A stretch of 64,000 bases of DNA from contig BCIJ01000011.1 of assembly GCA_001599935.1 (NCBI GenBank), forward strand, positions 520,094-584,093, written 5' to 3'. Every line of letters begins with the position of its first letter. The first letter of the stretch is position 1. The position numbers and the translations under genes are program-made. This DNA is from Holtermannia corniformis (taxonomy: Eukaryota > Basidiomycota > Tremellomycetes > Holtermanniales). Shown here piece by piece: positions 22,962 to 33,981 of this stretch. Below the pieces are notes generated by a model. That model ran no database searches and was not told the DNA's origin. It saw only the letters and a program-made list of their open reading frames with translations.

Positions 22962-24768
22962 ATGCCTCCCAGGATCCCAGCACGTCTCTTCGCGTCCATC
23001 CCGACCTCCACAGCAACGTCTTCATCCTCGGCCGTCGCTTCGTCGTCGTCGCGGCCATCGCCCAGTTTTCAGCACCGACCGTTATCGAGCTGTGCCAGTC
23101 GACCAAAAGTTGGACGGAGGCCTGGCGCGAGTGTAGGTCTAGAAGGACATGCCACTGCGGACTGGAAAGGCTGACATGAGGCAGAGATCATTCCACGCGA
23201 CCGCGCGCACGGCAGCTTCAGCCAAAGACCCATACGACGTCCTAGGTGTCAAAAAGGATGCAAAGGCTTCAGAGATCAAAAAGACGTATTACCAGGTCGG
23301 TCGTTAGGTAGCACCAACGACTATAACTGATTCTCGCACAGCTCGCGAAAAAGTTTCACCCAGACACCAACAAGGATGAAAAGGCGCACGAACGCTTTCT
23401 CGAGATCCAGTCGGCGTATGATCTCTTGTCCGACGACTCGAAGCGTGCCGCCTATGATAAATATGGCTCGGCTTCGCAGCAGGAAGGGTTCAACCCGAAC
23501 GGACCGTTTGGAGGCGGTGGCTTTGGCGGCTTTCAAGACTTTGGCGGCGGCGGTCGTCCAGGCCAGAACCCAGCAGACTTATGGGAGAGCTTGTTTGGCG
23601 GTCAATTCGGCGGCGGCAGTCCGTTTGGCGGTGGTGGTGGCGGTGCGAGACAACGGCCTGTCAAGGGTGACGATATCGAGACGACTGTCACGCTCTCGTT
23701 CCTCGAGGCGTGCAATGGTCTCACCAAGACGGTCACGGTTCAGCCCGTCGTCGAGTGCAAGCCGTGCACCGGCTCGGGTCTGAAAGCAGGCGCCAAGAAG
23801 AGCGTGTGTGGGACATGTCGTGGTACCGGCCAGCAGACTTTCCAGGTCTCGGGCATGATCATGGCCTCGACCTGTCAGACGTGTGGAGGCGTTGGCGAGT
23901 CGATCCCGCGCGAGGGGCGCTGTGGGAGCTGCGATGGTGTCGGTAGGGTCAAGGAGCGCAAGCAGGTCCAAGTCGAGGTCCCGGCGGGTGAGTGCAGTGC
24001 TTTTGCCATGGCGGGCGGACTGACAGTCACAGGCGTCGAGGACGGCATGAAGATCAAACTGACGCAAAACGGCGACGCTCCGCTATCCGGTACAGGGCCA
24101 AAAGGCGACTTGTACGTGCGCGTGCTCGTCAAGCCTTCTCAGGTGTTCCGCCGCCAGGGCACAAACCTGTACCACGAGTCCAAGGTGCCACTGCACACGG
24201 CCATGCTTGGCGGCCGGATGCGCGTCCCGACCATCGAGGGCGACGTCGATGTGCGCGTACGCGAGGGCACGCAGAACGGGACAGAGGCTGTACTCAAGGG
24301 TCGTGGTGTCAAGAGTGTCTATGGCAAGGAGCGGGGCGATTTGATTGTGCAGTGGAGGATCCAGATCCCGCGGTGAGTCGGCTTGGCTATCGAGTGCCCA
24401 CAGCTGATAACCGTAGGTCTCTCACACCCCTCCAGAAGAAGATCATGGAGGCATATGCGGCCGACGTCGAGGGCCGGCCGCAATACATTTCCTTCGAACC
24501 TCCATCCTCATCGACGCCTCCACCACCCCCTCCTCCGCCGTGGTCCGAGGTCCCGCCGTCCGAGCCTCGATCCCAAGGTGAGCGCCTCTTTTCTCTCCAC
24601 GCCTTGCCAGACTGCAGTCTGAAGCCGCCTTCAGCCCGGGTCCGGCCCCTGGTCGAACCGGAACCCTCGTCAGAGGACGGCTCGCTGACGGGCAAGCTGG
24701 CTCACGCGGCTGGCACCGTCTTTGGCTGGGTTGAAGGCCTGCTCGGCGGCGGCGGCAAGCGACGCTAG
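22962..24768 (+). CDS. MDJ1: Mitochondrial DnaJ/Hsp40 co-chaperone Mdj1
   Basis: A type I J-protein of the mitochondrial matrix that stimulates Hsp70 (Ssc1) in folding. The N-terminal presequence is rich in Arg and Ser. The J domain starts [20 protein letters not shown] and contains HPD in [14 protein letters not shown] Gly/Phe-rich linker follows, then four zinc-binding repeats ([32 protein letters not shown]) and the C-terminal substrate-binding domain ([18 protein letters not shown]). The tail holds a Pro run and [14 protein letters not shown]. An intron-like segment follows directly after the stop and leads to an exon-like DAEPEEKAAATG, so an alternative C-terminus is conceivable. Confidence 0.95.
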
Positions 24769-25171
24769 CGTGTTCGTTTGCGACTTTGTGCGGTTGGCTC
24801 GGTGCTGACATTGTGACAGACGCCGAGCCCGAAGAGAAGGCGGCCGCGACGGGCTAGCTTTGGTCTCGTCGCTCCTCGTTTACCCACCAGTCGTCGTAGT
24901 AGCATATGCATCGTGCGCTCACTCACCCACTCGACGCATCCGCATCCTTCGATTGCTGCTTGTCGCACAATCACACTGCGGAAAGAAATCAACGCCACCG
25001 TACGCGTCGATTGCAACAGACACTTTGTGGGGTGTGTTCTTGCCCTCGTCGTCTGTGTCTTCCTCGCCCTCGCCAATCGCTGTACATGATCCCAAGAACG
25101 CTCATCATCTGACATCCATCGCCGACGCCAGCACCCACTCCTTTCACCACGGCACAGACTTGAACCCTACA
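24769..25171. other. Intergenic
   Basis: A 403-bp gap. It starts with the intron-like segment after the MDJ1 stop (about 24770-24820); no other gene is seen. Confidence 0.5.
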
Positions 25172-27413
25172 ATGCACAAGGCGGCCGATCCGACGCTCTG
25201 CTTCAAGTTTCCGACCGCATCATCGACGGTGGACGCCAAGATCATGAGCGACTCCAACGTGCAGCCGACCGCTGCCCACAGTCTCACGGTCGAGACGGAC
25301 AGCTTGGAGGATAAAGTCGCGCCGTTGAGGAAACCGTCGGCGGCCGTGTACCCGTTGATGGGCCGTGGCAAGGTCTGTCATGGCCATGGCGCCGGTGAAA
25401 GCGAGGGCAACAGCTGATTACCGTGTAGAAACCATTCTCGAGGAGCGCGCAGAAACGGCAGAGCGTGCAGATGCTGGGATCAATCGAGCACCTCCAGCAT
25501 CACTTTGTGCGTTGTTCTTGACGACGAGATGCCAAGTGTAGCTGATCATTGCCATAGAGCAAGATCGGGCTCGCAACCAAGAAACCGTGAGTCGGGACAC
25601 TTGTGTGACGGGTTCAGGCTGACATACGATCATAGCCTGCCATCCAAGCTCGGGGCCGCACCTGCTCTAGGCCCATTATATGCTTCACCTCCTGAATCAC
25701 CCACAGCATCCGACGTCCCCGTCCTCCCTCAGACACCCTTACATCCCGGCCCGGCTAGACCACCAGCGTACCTGCTCGTCCCACCCGTCAAGATTGACCC
25801 CGACGCTCTCCGGCGCAAAGCCGTCTACTCGCTGCAGGCCGTTGTAGACCTCTGGGACCTCCCACGGCAGCCCGTCGTCACAAGCCGAGATCACCCAGTC
25901 GACGTCCTCGACGTCCTCAAGAGCACGGTCGCCGCCATCCGTGCAGTCCGATCGTTCTCCCTGTCATTACCCTCATCGACGTGGACTCGCGGGACGACTG
26001 GCTCGGGCTTCTTGGCCGTACCGAGAACGGCGACACGACAGTCGATCTCGACCACTTCGCGGCCTAGCCTGCGTGCCACGTCGGGATCGGCCTCGTCGCT
26101 GGGTCGAGCGTCGGGTTTCGGTGCACAGCAGGATGGTAACAAGGATCCGCTCGCCGAAGTGCGTAAAGCCGCGCTCGAAGTCTTGGGCTCGCTCCGTGCG
26201 CTAGAGGAGAAGACGAGGGTCGAGGGCTCAAACAGACCGATCTTGGACGACGTCGTTGCGTCCTCGAGTCTCAGCGATATCAATGGCTCGAGACCATCAT
26301 CGCGTGCCGACACCCCGTCAATGGCAACATCTGTGTCCGACCCCACAGACGACGAAGTGCTCTCGTACGACGACGAGTCCGACTACGGCGTCAACTTTGG
26401 CGCAGAGCATGAAGAGCTGCGCAAGACGTGGGAAGAAAAGTTGGCGAGCGGCGAGGAAGGGTGGCTGTATCGCGCGGATGTGGATCTCGCGCGCGAGTTC
26501 CAGACCGAGCGTGACGGTGTCAGGCGCTATCTCGAGGTCGTGGACGATGTCTTGTTTGGCGCGAGCGACGTCTATCTTGAAGAGCGGGTAGCTTGGGCCT
26601 GGGAGGCCGGTGGTGGAGATGACGAGGGGCCAGAAACCAAGCAGGCGTCGCGAAGAGCGTCGAGTACGAGCAAGTCGGAAGCTTGGTTGGTTGGAGACTG
26701 GGAGGGCAAGGACATGGGTGGGGTTCCCGCAGCCCAACGCCAAATGCTGATCAGCGCCCAGAACGGCTGCACGAGTTTCTGCTGGCGCACCTGCCGCTAC
26801 CGCTGCAGATCCTCATTCCCCCAGTCAAGCCTGGGGATCCGACCGAGTTCCTCGGTCGTCTCTCGTACGTCTGCCTACGCTTGCAGCGCTTTAACCAACG
26901 CAACACAGTGACGGGTACCTACCGGCATTGGCGTTCAACGCTGCCGTCGAGCGCTCAGACAAGCCTTGGGGTCTGATCTCGGGCGCCGACGTCCACGACA
27001 CGCTCGAGACGGTGCCGCGCGAGGGCGAGGGCAAAGACTGGACGTTTAGGCGCGCTGGGAACCTGACCGCCTTCACTGCGTCAGTCGTTTCCATGGTCAC
27101 AGCGCGACGCGCTGACTTGCTCCGCAGCGCCCTCCGTCACCGCTACAACATTCCAATCCATATTCCGTCCTCGGCACCGTCAGCAGCCAACCCTCTGTTC
27201 CTACCCGCCCAACCCACCTCTGGTCCCAGCGCAGCCCGTCGCGTCTCCGGCCAGCGCGAGAGGCCGGCTACGATCCGCGAGCGCGCCGCTGACGCCGACA
27301 GGCTGATCTTTGACCCGCTCGTCGTCGCGCGCCATGAAGCAGGCTGGGATCGAGCACTACGAGACGTGCTCTGCGCGTGGTTGAGCCAAGTCGTCAAAGA
27401 GCGCACAGAGTGA
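25172..27413 (+). CDS. Conserved fungal protein of unknown function
   Basis: No domain that I can name. After a short disordered start, the protein contains KRQSVQMLGSIEHLQHHF and SKIGLATKKP, a kind of N-terminal block seen in uncharacterised basidiomycete proteins. A Pro-rich region, a helical block (ALRRKAVYSLQAVVDLWDLP), a Ser-rich linker, an acidic central part (EELRKTWEEKLASGEEGWLY) and a C-terminal folded part (HLPLPLQILIPPVKPGDPTE, WGLISGADVHDTLETVPREG) follow. About seven introns. The 3' end is uncertain: the ORF stops after VVKERTE, but coding-like sequence continues in other frames to 27784. Confidence 0.65.
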
Positions 27414-27847
27414 GCGGTATTGAGTTTATAGACGATCTCACGACGACCAAATGTCATGCCGATAGTTTCCTTTGATCCCGACCAAGCTGTTCTGGGTCGC
27501 GGTCCCTTTGATCGACAAGGGTGCGAAGCCCGCGACTGTGCGTTATCTATCGCACGACTTTGACCCGCTTCGCCACTATGCTTGCGAGCGCAAACCTGGC
27601 GTCGCCCGGTCTGTTCAACCTGTTACCCGTAGACGCTATCGCACTGCAGCGCAGTCCGCCAGCGAGTGCGCAAATCACCAAAGACCTCACCTTGCCTATC
27701 CCTCCAAACGTGAAGCCACCGACCGAGGTCTCACCCATATCACCAGCCTCGTCGACACCAGAGCGAGCGCAAGAGAACCCATAAGCCCATGCATATATAC
27801 AAATGTTCGTGACGGCCCTATATCCATATCCATATCCAAGCATGGCA
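27414..27847. other. Gap between convergent genes, with coding-like sequence
   Basis: Up to 27784 two open frames read like protein (TKLFWVAVPLIDKGAKPATV and ALQRSPPASAQITKDL), so further exons of the upstream gene may lie here. A short TATCCA hexamer repeat occurs near 27820-27839. Confidence 0.4.
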
Positions 27848-30474
27848 CTATCTCCGCTCGCGCAGCACGTCGGCACCCAAGTCTCGCCGGACGTTACGGA
27901 TCATGTCGGCGACGCTTTGGTGGACTTTGGGTGCTGCGCGCCGATGCGAGTCAGAGATCGGCTTGTCCTTGAACGCGAGGAGGTCGTAGAGGGATGCGAT
28001 CTGATCCGCCTGTGCTCATGTCAGCTTTGTATCGGTCCGAGGCTCGCGTGGTGGCACACCTTTTGTTCAAGAGTGTCGACGACCTCTTTGAGGTGCTCGG
28101 CTAGGACGTTGCGTTTGGCGACTGCGGACGCGGCGTCCATGAGCTTGTACTGGTCGGCAAGCTCGCAGTAGATGCTATAACATAATGTCAGCGCGCTACC
28201 GGGACGTACACAATCGACTCACGACTTGTAGTGCACAAAGTCGTCCTCGAGCTCACGCACGACCCTCGCCAGCACCGTTTGCGGAGGCAACTCCCTGTCG
28301 CCATCTGGTGCCTCTTCACCACCGTATCCCTCATCCACATCATCCTCCACAACGCTCACGCTACCTTTGTGCGCCAGCGTCGAGCCCTGGCGACGATGCT
28401 TGCGCCGCTTGAGGGTCTGGCAACAAGTCTTACAGCGCGATTCATCGTGCTCTGGCGCGTTGAAGAACATTTGCTCGAGGTGCTCGCCTCGGATCGAGGG
28501 GAACGGCGAAGCGGCGCGCTGCGATCGGCGCGAAACGCGCGAAGCGGCGGGCGACGGAGACGAGTAGGCGTCAGAGTCGGATTCGGCTTGAGCTGCTGTG
28601 CGTGCCGGAGCGGGAGTGGGTGGGGCAAGGCGCGGAGAGTCTGACGCGGCTTCGTGCAGGCCTTGACGTAGACGTGACGGTAGAGCGTCTTCGTTGCGCT
28701 GTCTTGCCTCGACGTCGCGTTGCGCGCGCTCGACATCGTCGTTCTACGTTCCGCATAAGTTGTGATCCTTTGGCGAACACGCACTGACCAGAGCACTGAG
28801 ATCCCTGCGTACACTCTCGCCTTCTTCCAGTCGGACCGTGCGCTCCCCTCGTCCACGCTTGCGCTGCTCGAGACCCTCTTCAACAACGGCACCGAGCTGC
28901 TCAACCTGCCGGCTCAATCGCTCAACCTCGCCTCGGAGCGCAACCACGTCCGACAGCGGCGCATACTCGATCGACGGGTCTCTCCTTGTGGATCGCGTAC
29001 GCGGGTCCGCCTCGGCCCGCAATGTCACGACAAGCGCCTTGTTCTGCTCGAGCTCGAGCGTCAGGCGCGTCAAGTGTGCTCGGAGTGAAGTGATCAAGTC
29101 TTCGAGAGCTACCTGGCGTCAGCAAACCGCCTTGAACCTGATCCGAGGGCACGTACCACCCTTTTCCGCTTCAATCTCTGCGACGCGCTGCTCGCCCGCC
29201 AAGCGGCCACTCTCTCTCGCTTCCTCGACTTCGAGCCGACAGCGCTCGAGCTCGAGCTCCAACTCTCGGATCCGTCTTCTCGAGACCGAGTTTTCCGTTT
29301 CCAAAGCCCTCAGGCGTGCATGCAGCACCGACAGGGTTTGCGGGATCGACGCTGGGTTTAGTCAGCACGGTAATGCTCGTCTGCGGTGAGGACTGACCAC
29401 CCGCGTCACCTCCTACATTCCCATCCTTGGCGATCGAGCCGTGCGCTTGGCCCTTTGCCGGCGTCGCAATCAACCCCGTCAAGCCCGTCAGATCGGCCGA
29501 AGTGTCGTTGACGTTTGACCGGGGCACATGCTGCATCCGGACCGTCTTACCCGGTGTCGTCTTTGAAGGGCTCGCGCGCAAAGCCGATGGCGCCGAAGCT
29601 GACCGCTGCGGCGGGATCTCGTCGCGCACAATCGCCTTGACGCGATGATTTGACGTGGTCGTTGCCTGCCTGTTTGCGCGCGATGTCTCACCGAGTACGA
29701 TCCGTGGCGAGACCGAGGCCGTCGTCGGTCTCGATCCGCTGTCGAGTTTCCGAGCCTTGTCGAGTTCCTCGCCGAGCTCTCGTGCTAGGCTTGAGAACCG
29801 GCTTGGCTCGGCCTGAACATGGACGGGCGGACTGCGACGCGGGCGGTGCGGCGAGAATGGCGTGGCCGTCTTGTCTGATCCGTCCGAGTTGGGTGGACTG
29901 AGCAGTGCTTGGGTCAGGGTGAAGGGTTCTGGCTGGGACCTTGCCTTTTGCGTAAAGGATGGGTTGGATGGCAGCGGTGAAGGTGAGCGCGGTGGGGAAA
30001 GCGGGTGCGTCTGGTTGAAGGACGATTGAGGTCGTGGAAAGCTGTGATTCCGCTGCGAGAGTGTTAGTAGCCGCAATGGCTGTCAGTTGCACTCACCTCG
30101 TTCTTCCGAACCTTGCCCAGCTCGCCGACTAGCCGGCCCAAACTTCTCTCGGGGTCAAACTCGCCATCCATCGAATCCTCTTCAACGCCATGCGGCCGCC
30201 TGAACACGCCGGCGCCAAGTGTCATGGCACTGGCATGGTGATTGGCCGTCGACGCCGGCGAAGCTCCGATGAACAAGCTCTCGTCTGCCCTGCCAGGACC
30301 GTGCTGGACATCGACGCCGCCACGTGCATACTCGACACTGCTCCCGGATGAGAATGAGCGCGAGGTGGATGCAGTGTTGTTTGTGAGCGAGTACAGGTCC
30401 TGGTCGATGGTGGATTCGAGTCTGCGGCGTTCGAGATCACCGCGGGATGGCGGGATCGGCTGAGGGTCGTTCAT
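27848..30474 (-). CDS. Cep57-like / Ppc89-like spindle pole body protein
   Basis: A probable centrosome or spindle pole body scaffold. The first half is Ser/Pro-rich and disordered. Then come coiled coils (VLHARLRALETENSVSRRRI; LTRLTLELEQNKALVVTLRA; VVALRGEVERLSRQVEQLGA). The C-terminal block resembles the Cep57 microtubule-binding domain: CKTCCQTLKRRKHRR, then QTVLARVVRELEDDFVHYKS, IYCELADQYKLMDAA and KRNVLAEHLKEVVDTLEQKA. S. pombe Ppc89 has this arrangement and organises the spindle pole body. The ATG at 30474 gives MNDPQPIPPSRGD. The gene diverges from the AIF-like gene with an 826-bp intergenic region. Confidence 0.75.
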
Positions 30475-31300
30475 TGGCGTTCAAGAGGCAAGAAGCTGTA
30501 CCGAAGAGGACACTACACGCCTGTGAGCTTGACAAGCTGCAACAGAGTGTCGATGGCAGCAAAGGGAGAGAAAGAGGATGACAGGTTGGAGGATGGTAGA
30601 GTGTCGGTCAACGCCTTGTTTTGCTAACGGACGACGGTCACGTGATGTCAAGTCCGAAGCATTCAGAGGAAAATCAGTCGCGTTCCAGGCGGCCTATCAT
30701 GACCGTCAGCGCCTTCTCTCCCTGGTGGCACGGTGACAAGGTCCATAAGAATGACAATGCTCCGCTTCAGTCGCTTGTGATTGTCACTGATTGCTTTGCA
30801 CCGTGTAGGCTGTTGGAGTCATGGCACGTCCAGCCACCTGCGTTTGGGTGACTCGAATCGTACACTTGCAATCCAAGCCATCATTCTACCACCCTGCGTG
30901 TTCACACTGTGATGACCCCGTCACTCTGTTCATCGTGTGCTGCTGCACCGGTCGAGTGCCACTCTCAACTTGAGCTCAGGCACGGCCGTGCACAGCAAGC
31001 ACGGCCGACGACGGTTCCTCTTGTCGCCTGCAGTCTCGCTCGAGCACACACTTGTTCGCTGTAGACCGCTGATCGTACTTGGAGTGACTTTGGCATGTAT
31101 AGAGAGCAGCCCAGTCGGCGTGCGATCCCTCTCTGATCGTGGGAAACCAGCTTATGCATGGTCGCCAACGGGTTGCACGTCATTGGTCGCCGGTGCGGTC
31201 GCCTCCGATCCAACGTCTCTGGTCGATGCGCTGGGTGCTACAGACGCTACGAGGGACGCTGAAAGCTGTACGATCACCACCACACACACACAGAATCACA
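30475..31300. other. Divergent intergenic region
   Basis: An 826-bp promoter region for two divergent genes. Only a short CA repeat just before the AIF-like start (near 31278-31291) stands out. Confidence 0.5.
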
Positions 31301-33856
31301 ATGGCGACTGCAGCTGTCAGTAACACTGTGCGCGAGATCGGCACGGCCGCGGGTGCGCTCGATGATGTACAGACGATCGAGGTCCTCGATGCGAGCGAAC
31401 TCAAGGATGGTCAGATGTTCGTTCGGTTCTACACATGGCACGGGCAGATCGGTAAGAGCTGACTGGGTTATAGGAAAGAGGTCGATTTCCTGTCGGGCAA
31501 GGTGCTGCTGTCCAAGCTCGGAGGCAAGATTGTACGTGCGGATGATCACAAACGTCCTTTGGATGCTGATTTCGACCTGGTTCTCGTAGCATGCTACCAG
31601 CGCTCACTGCAGCCACGTCAGTTGAATGCTGGCCGAACTGGCCGATGCTGTGACTGACATGAATGTGGCAGTATGGCGCACCGCTCGCAAGTGGGTCTTT
31701 GCACAGCAGTCGAAGCGAGCAGCGGGCTGATCGTGCTCAGAGGGTGTCTTGTCGCATGATGGGCGGGTTGTCTGCCCGTGGCATGGAGGTTCGTACTGTG
31801 GGACAGTACAGGGGACGTGCCGCCGCGCGTTGCATCGTTCAGCTCTAGAGCTGTTCCATGATCACGAGCGGCACGTCCCAACACCGTAATATAGCACGCT
31901 AACCTTTCCCTGCAGCCTGCTTCAACGTCTGCACGTACGTCCAACTACCGCGACTACGCCAAAAGCCCCGCTGACATCACCTAGCGGCGACATTGAGGAC
32001 GCACCCGGCGTCTCTTCGCTGCACTCGTACAAGGCGTCGCTCAGCGCCGACAACTCCAAGATCCTCGTCACAGCCCCAGCGTCAATCGTAAAGGACAAGA
32101 ACAACTTCCGTAAAGTCACGCGTGCCGTCAAGGGCGCCACACCGGCAGTCACCGGCGCCAAGGGTGAGACGGTCGTGATTGTCGGTGGTGGCCCCGGCGG
32201 GCTGCACACGATCGAGAGCTTGCGCGCGGTGAGTCGAGCAGAGCGCGTTGCGGCGTGAGCTGATGATGGGTAGAACGGGTGGACTGGTGGGATCACGCTG
32301 CTTAGCAAGGAGCAGTATGCGCCTATTGATCGGTAAGGACGATGATTTTAACATCCATGGAGGGTAGAAATGCTGATCACCGGCGCAGGACCAAGATGTC
32401 CAAGGGCCTCGCAGCCGACGCTTCCAAGCTCGAATGGCGATCTCCCGACGAGCTCAAGAACGACTTTGGCGTCGACTTGCAGACGGGCGCTGTACGTTGA
32501 CCCGCATCTCAGAGGGGCAGTCATACTGAACCCCATAGACTGTGACCAATGTTAGCCCGTTCGATCGCACCGTCACGCTCGAGTCCGGTTCAACTGTCAA
32601 ATACGACTACCTCGTCCTCTCGCCCGGTTCGTATGCGAAAAAGATCCCCATCGACGGCGTCGACCTCGCAAACGTTTACACGCTCCGAACCGTCTCGGAC
32701 ACTCAAAAGATTGTGAGCGAGATCAGCCCCGAGGCCGAGATTGCAATCATTGGGACGAGCTTTATCGGCATGGAGCTCGCGGGGGCTGTGAATGGCAAGA
32801 AGCCAAAGAGCGTCACGCTCGTCGGTATGGATGAGACGCCGTTTGTCCCAATCTTGGGCGAGGAGATTGGTAAGGCGATCCAAAAGGTTTGCCGGTCGGT
32901 CCCATGGTTTGACCCGGACTGATGCGGGTCAGAAAATGGAAGGCCAGGGTATCAAGTTTATCATGGGTGCTCAGGTCGAGAAGATTGCTCCGTCCGGTCA
33001 GTGCAGCACTCTTTGGTGTCTGCGACGGCATTGACGCTTCACAGAGTCGGACCCTTCCAAGGCAGGCTCAATCGTCCTCAAGGGCCGACCGGCCGTACCC
33101 GCGACCGCCGTCATCCTCGGCGTCGGCGTCGGCCCGGCCACAGGCTTCCTCAAGGACTCTGGGTTCGAGCTCGAAAAGGACGGCGGGATCAAGGTCGACG
33201 AGTACCTCAAAGTCGCGGGCCACGACGGGCGCATCTTTGCGATTGGCGATATCGCGCACTACCCGCAATACCCGCAGAAGGAGTCGAGGCGGTCAGTTTT
33301 CAGGCGCTGTGCACGGCAGACGGCGTAAGGCTGATGACAGACAGGGTCGAACACTGGAACGTGGCAGGCAACCATGTATGTTGCGTGGCGTAACCGAGCC
33401 TGAATCAGAACTGACCTCGGCCACAGGGCCGTGCTGTCGCGCACACGATCACCAACCCTGACAGTGCCAACGCCTTCAACAAAGTCCCAATCTTCTGGTC
33501 TTCGGCTGGCGGCGGGTTGCGCTACGTCGGTTCGGGCGCAGGCTTTGACGAGATCCACATCGACGGTGACGTGTCGAAAGAGCTCAAGGTGTGTTACACT
33601 CTTCAGGTTAACACCCTGTATTGATCTCGGCCCTAGTTCGTCGCGTTCTACGCCAAAGAAGGCAAAGTCACGGCCGTCGCATCGATCGGTCGCGACCCGT
33701 ACGTCTCGCACTCGTCTGAGCTTCTCAGGCTCGAGCGCATGCCATCGCTTGCAGAGATCAAGGGCGGCAAGGTCTGTCTCTCGAGGCCACGCGCTCCGGC
33801 ACACGCTGACAGGGTATCTGCAGGACATTCTGACTGTTGATATTGCGTCGCCTTGA
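31301..33856 (+). CDS. Rieske-domain AIF-like flavoprotein (AIFM3 type)
   Basis: An FAD/NAD(P)H oxidoreductase fused to an N-terminal Rieske [2Fe-2S] domain. After splicing the Rieske ligands are CSHYGAPL and CPWHGACFN. The flavin fold follows: VVIVGGGPGGLHTIESLRA, the second nucleotide motif IAIIGTSFIGMELAGAV, and GRIFAIGDIAHYP near the end of the FAD domain. The C-terminal domain contains KVPIFWSSAGGGLRYVGSG. Known relatives are AIFM3 and fungal AIF-like proteins with roles in redox control or cell death; which applies here is open. About eleven introns, several inside the Rieske domain. The start is the only suitable ATG (MATAAVSNTVREIG). Confidence 0.92.
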
Positions 33857-33981
33857 GCGCTCGATCGACTTGCCTTGTATCTTTGTGAATGTTCAGATAT
33901 GCGATGTGCGATTACGTAACCCGATAAAGTTGATCGTCATGTTTGGTCCGGTCAGCACTTGGATAGATTCAGACAATCGCC

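Noticed and set aside
27820..27839. TATCCA hexamer repeat
   Set aside because: Only about three units; an ordinary microsatellite.
33259..33828. 189-codon open frame antisense to the AIF-like gene
   Set aside because: A mirror of GC-rich coding sequence; the sense exons carry all conserved motifs.
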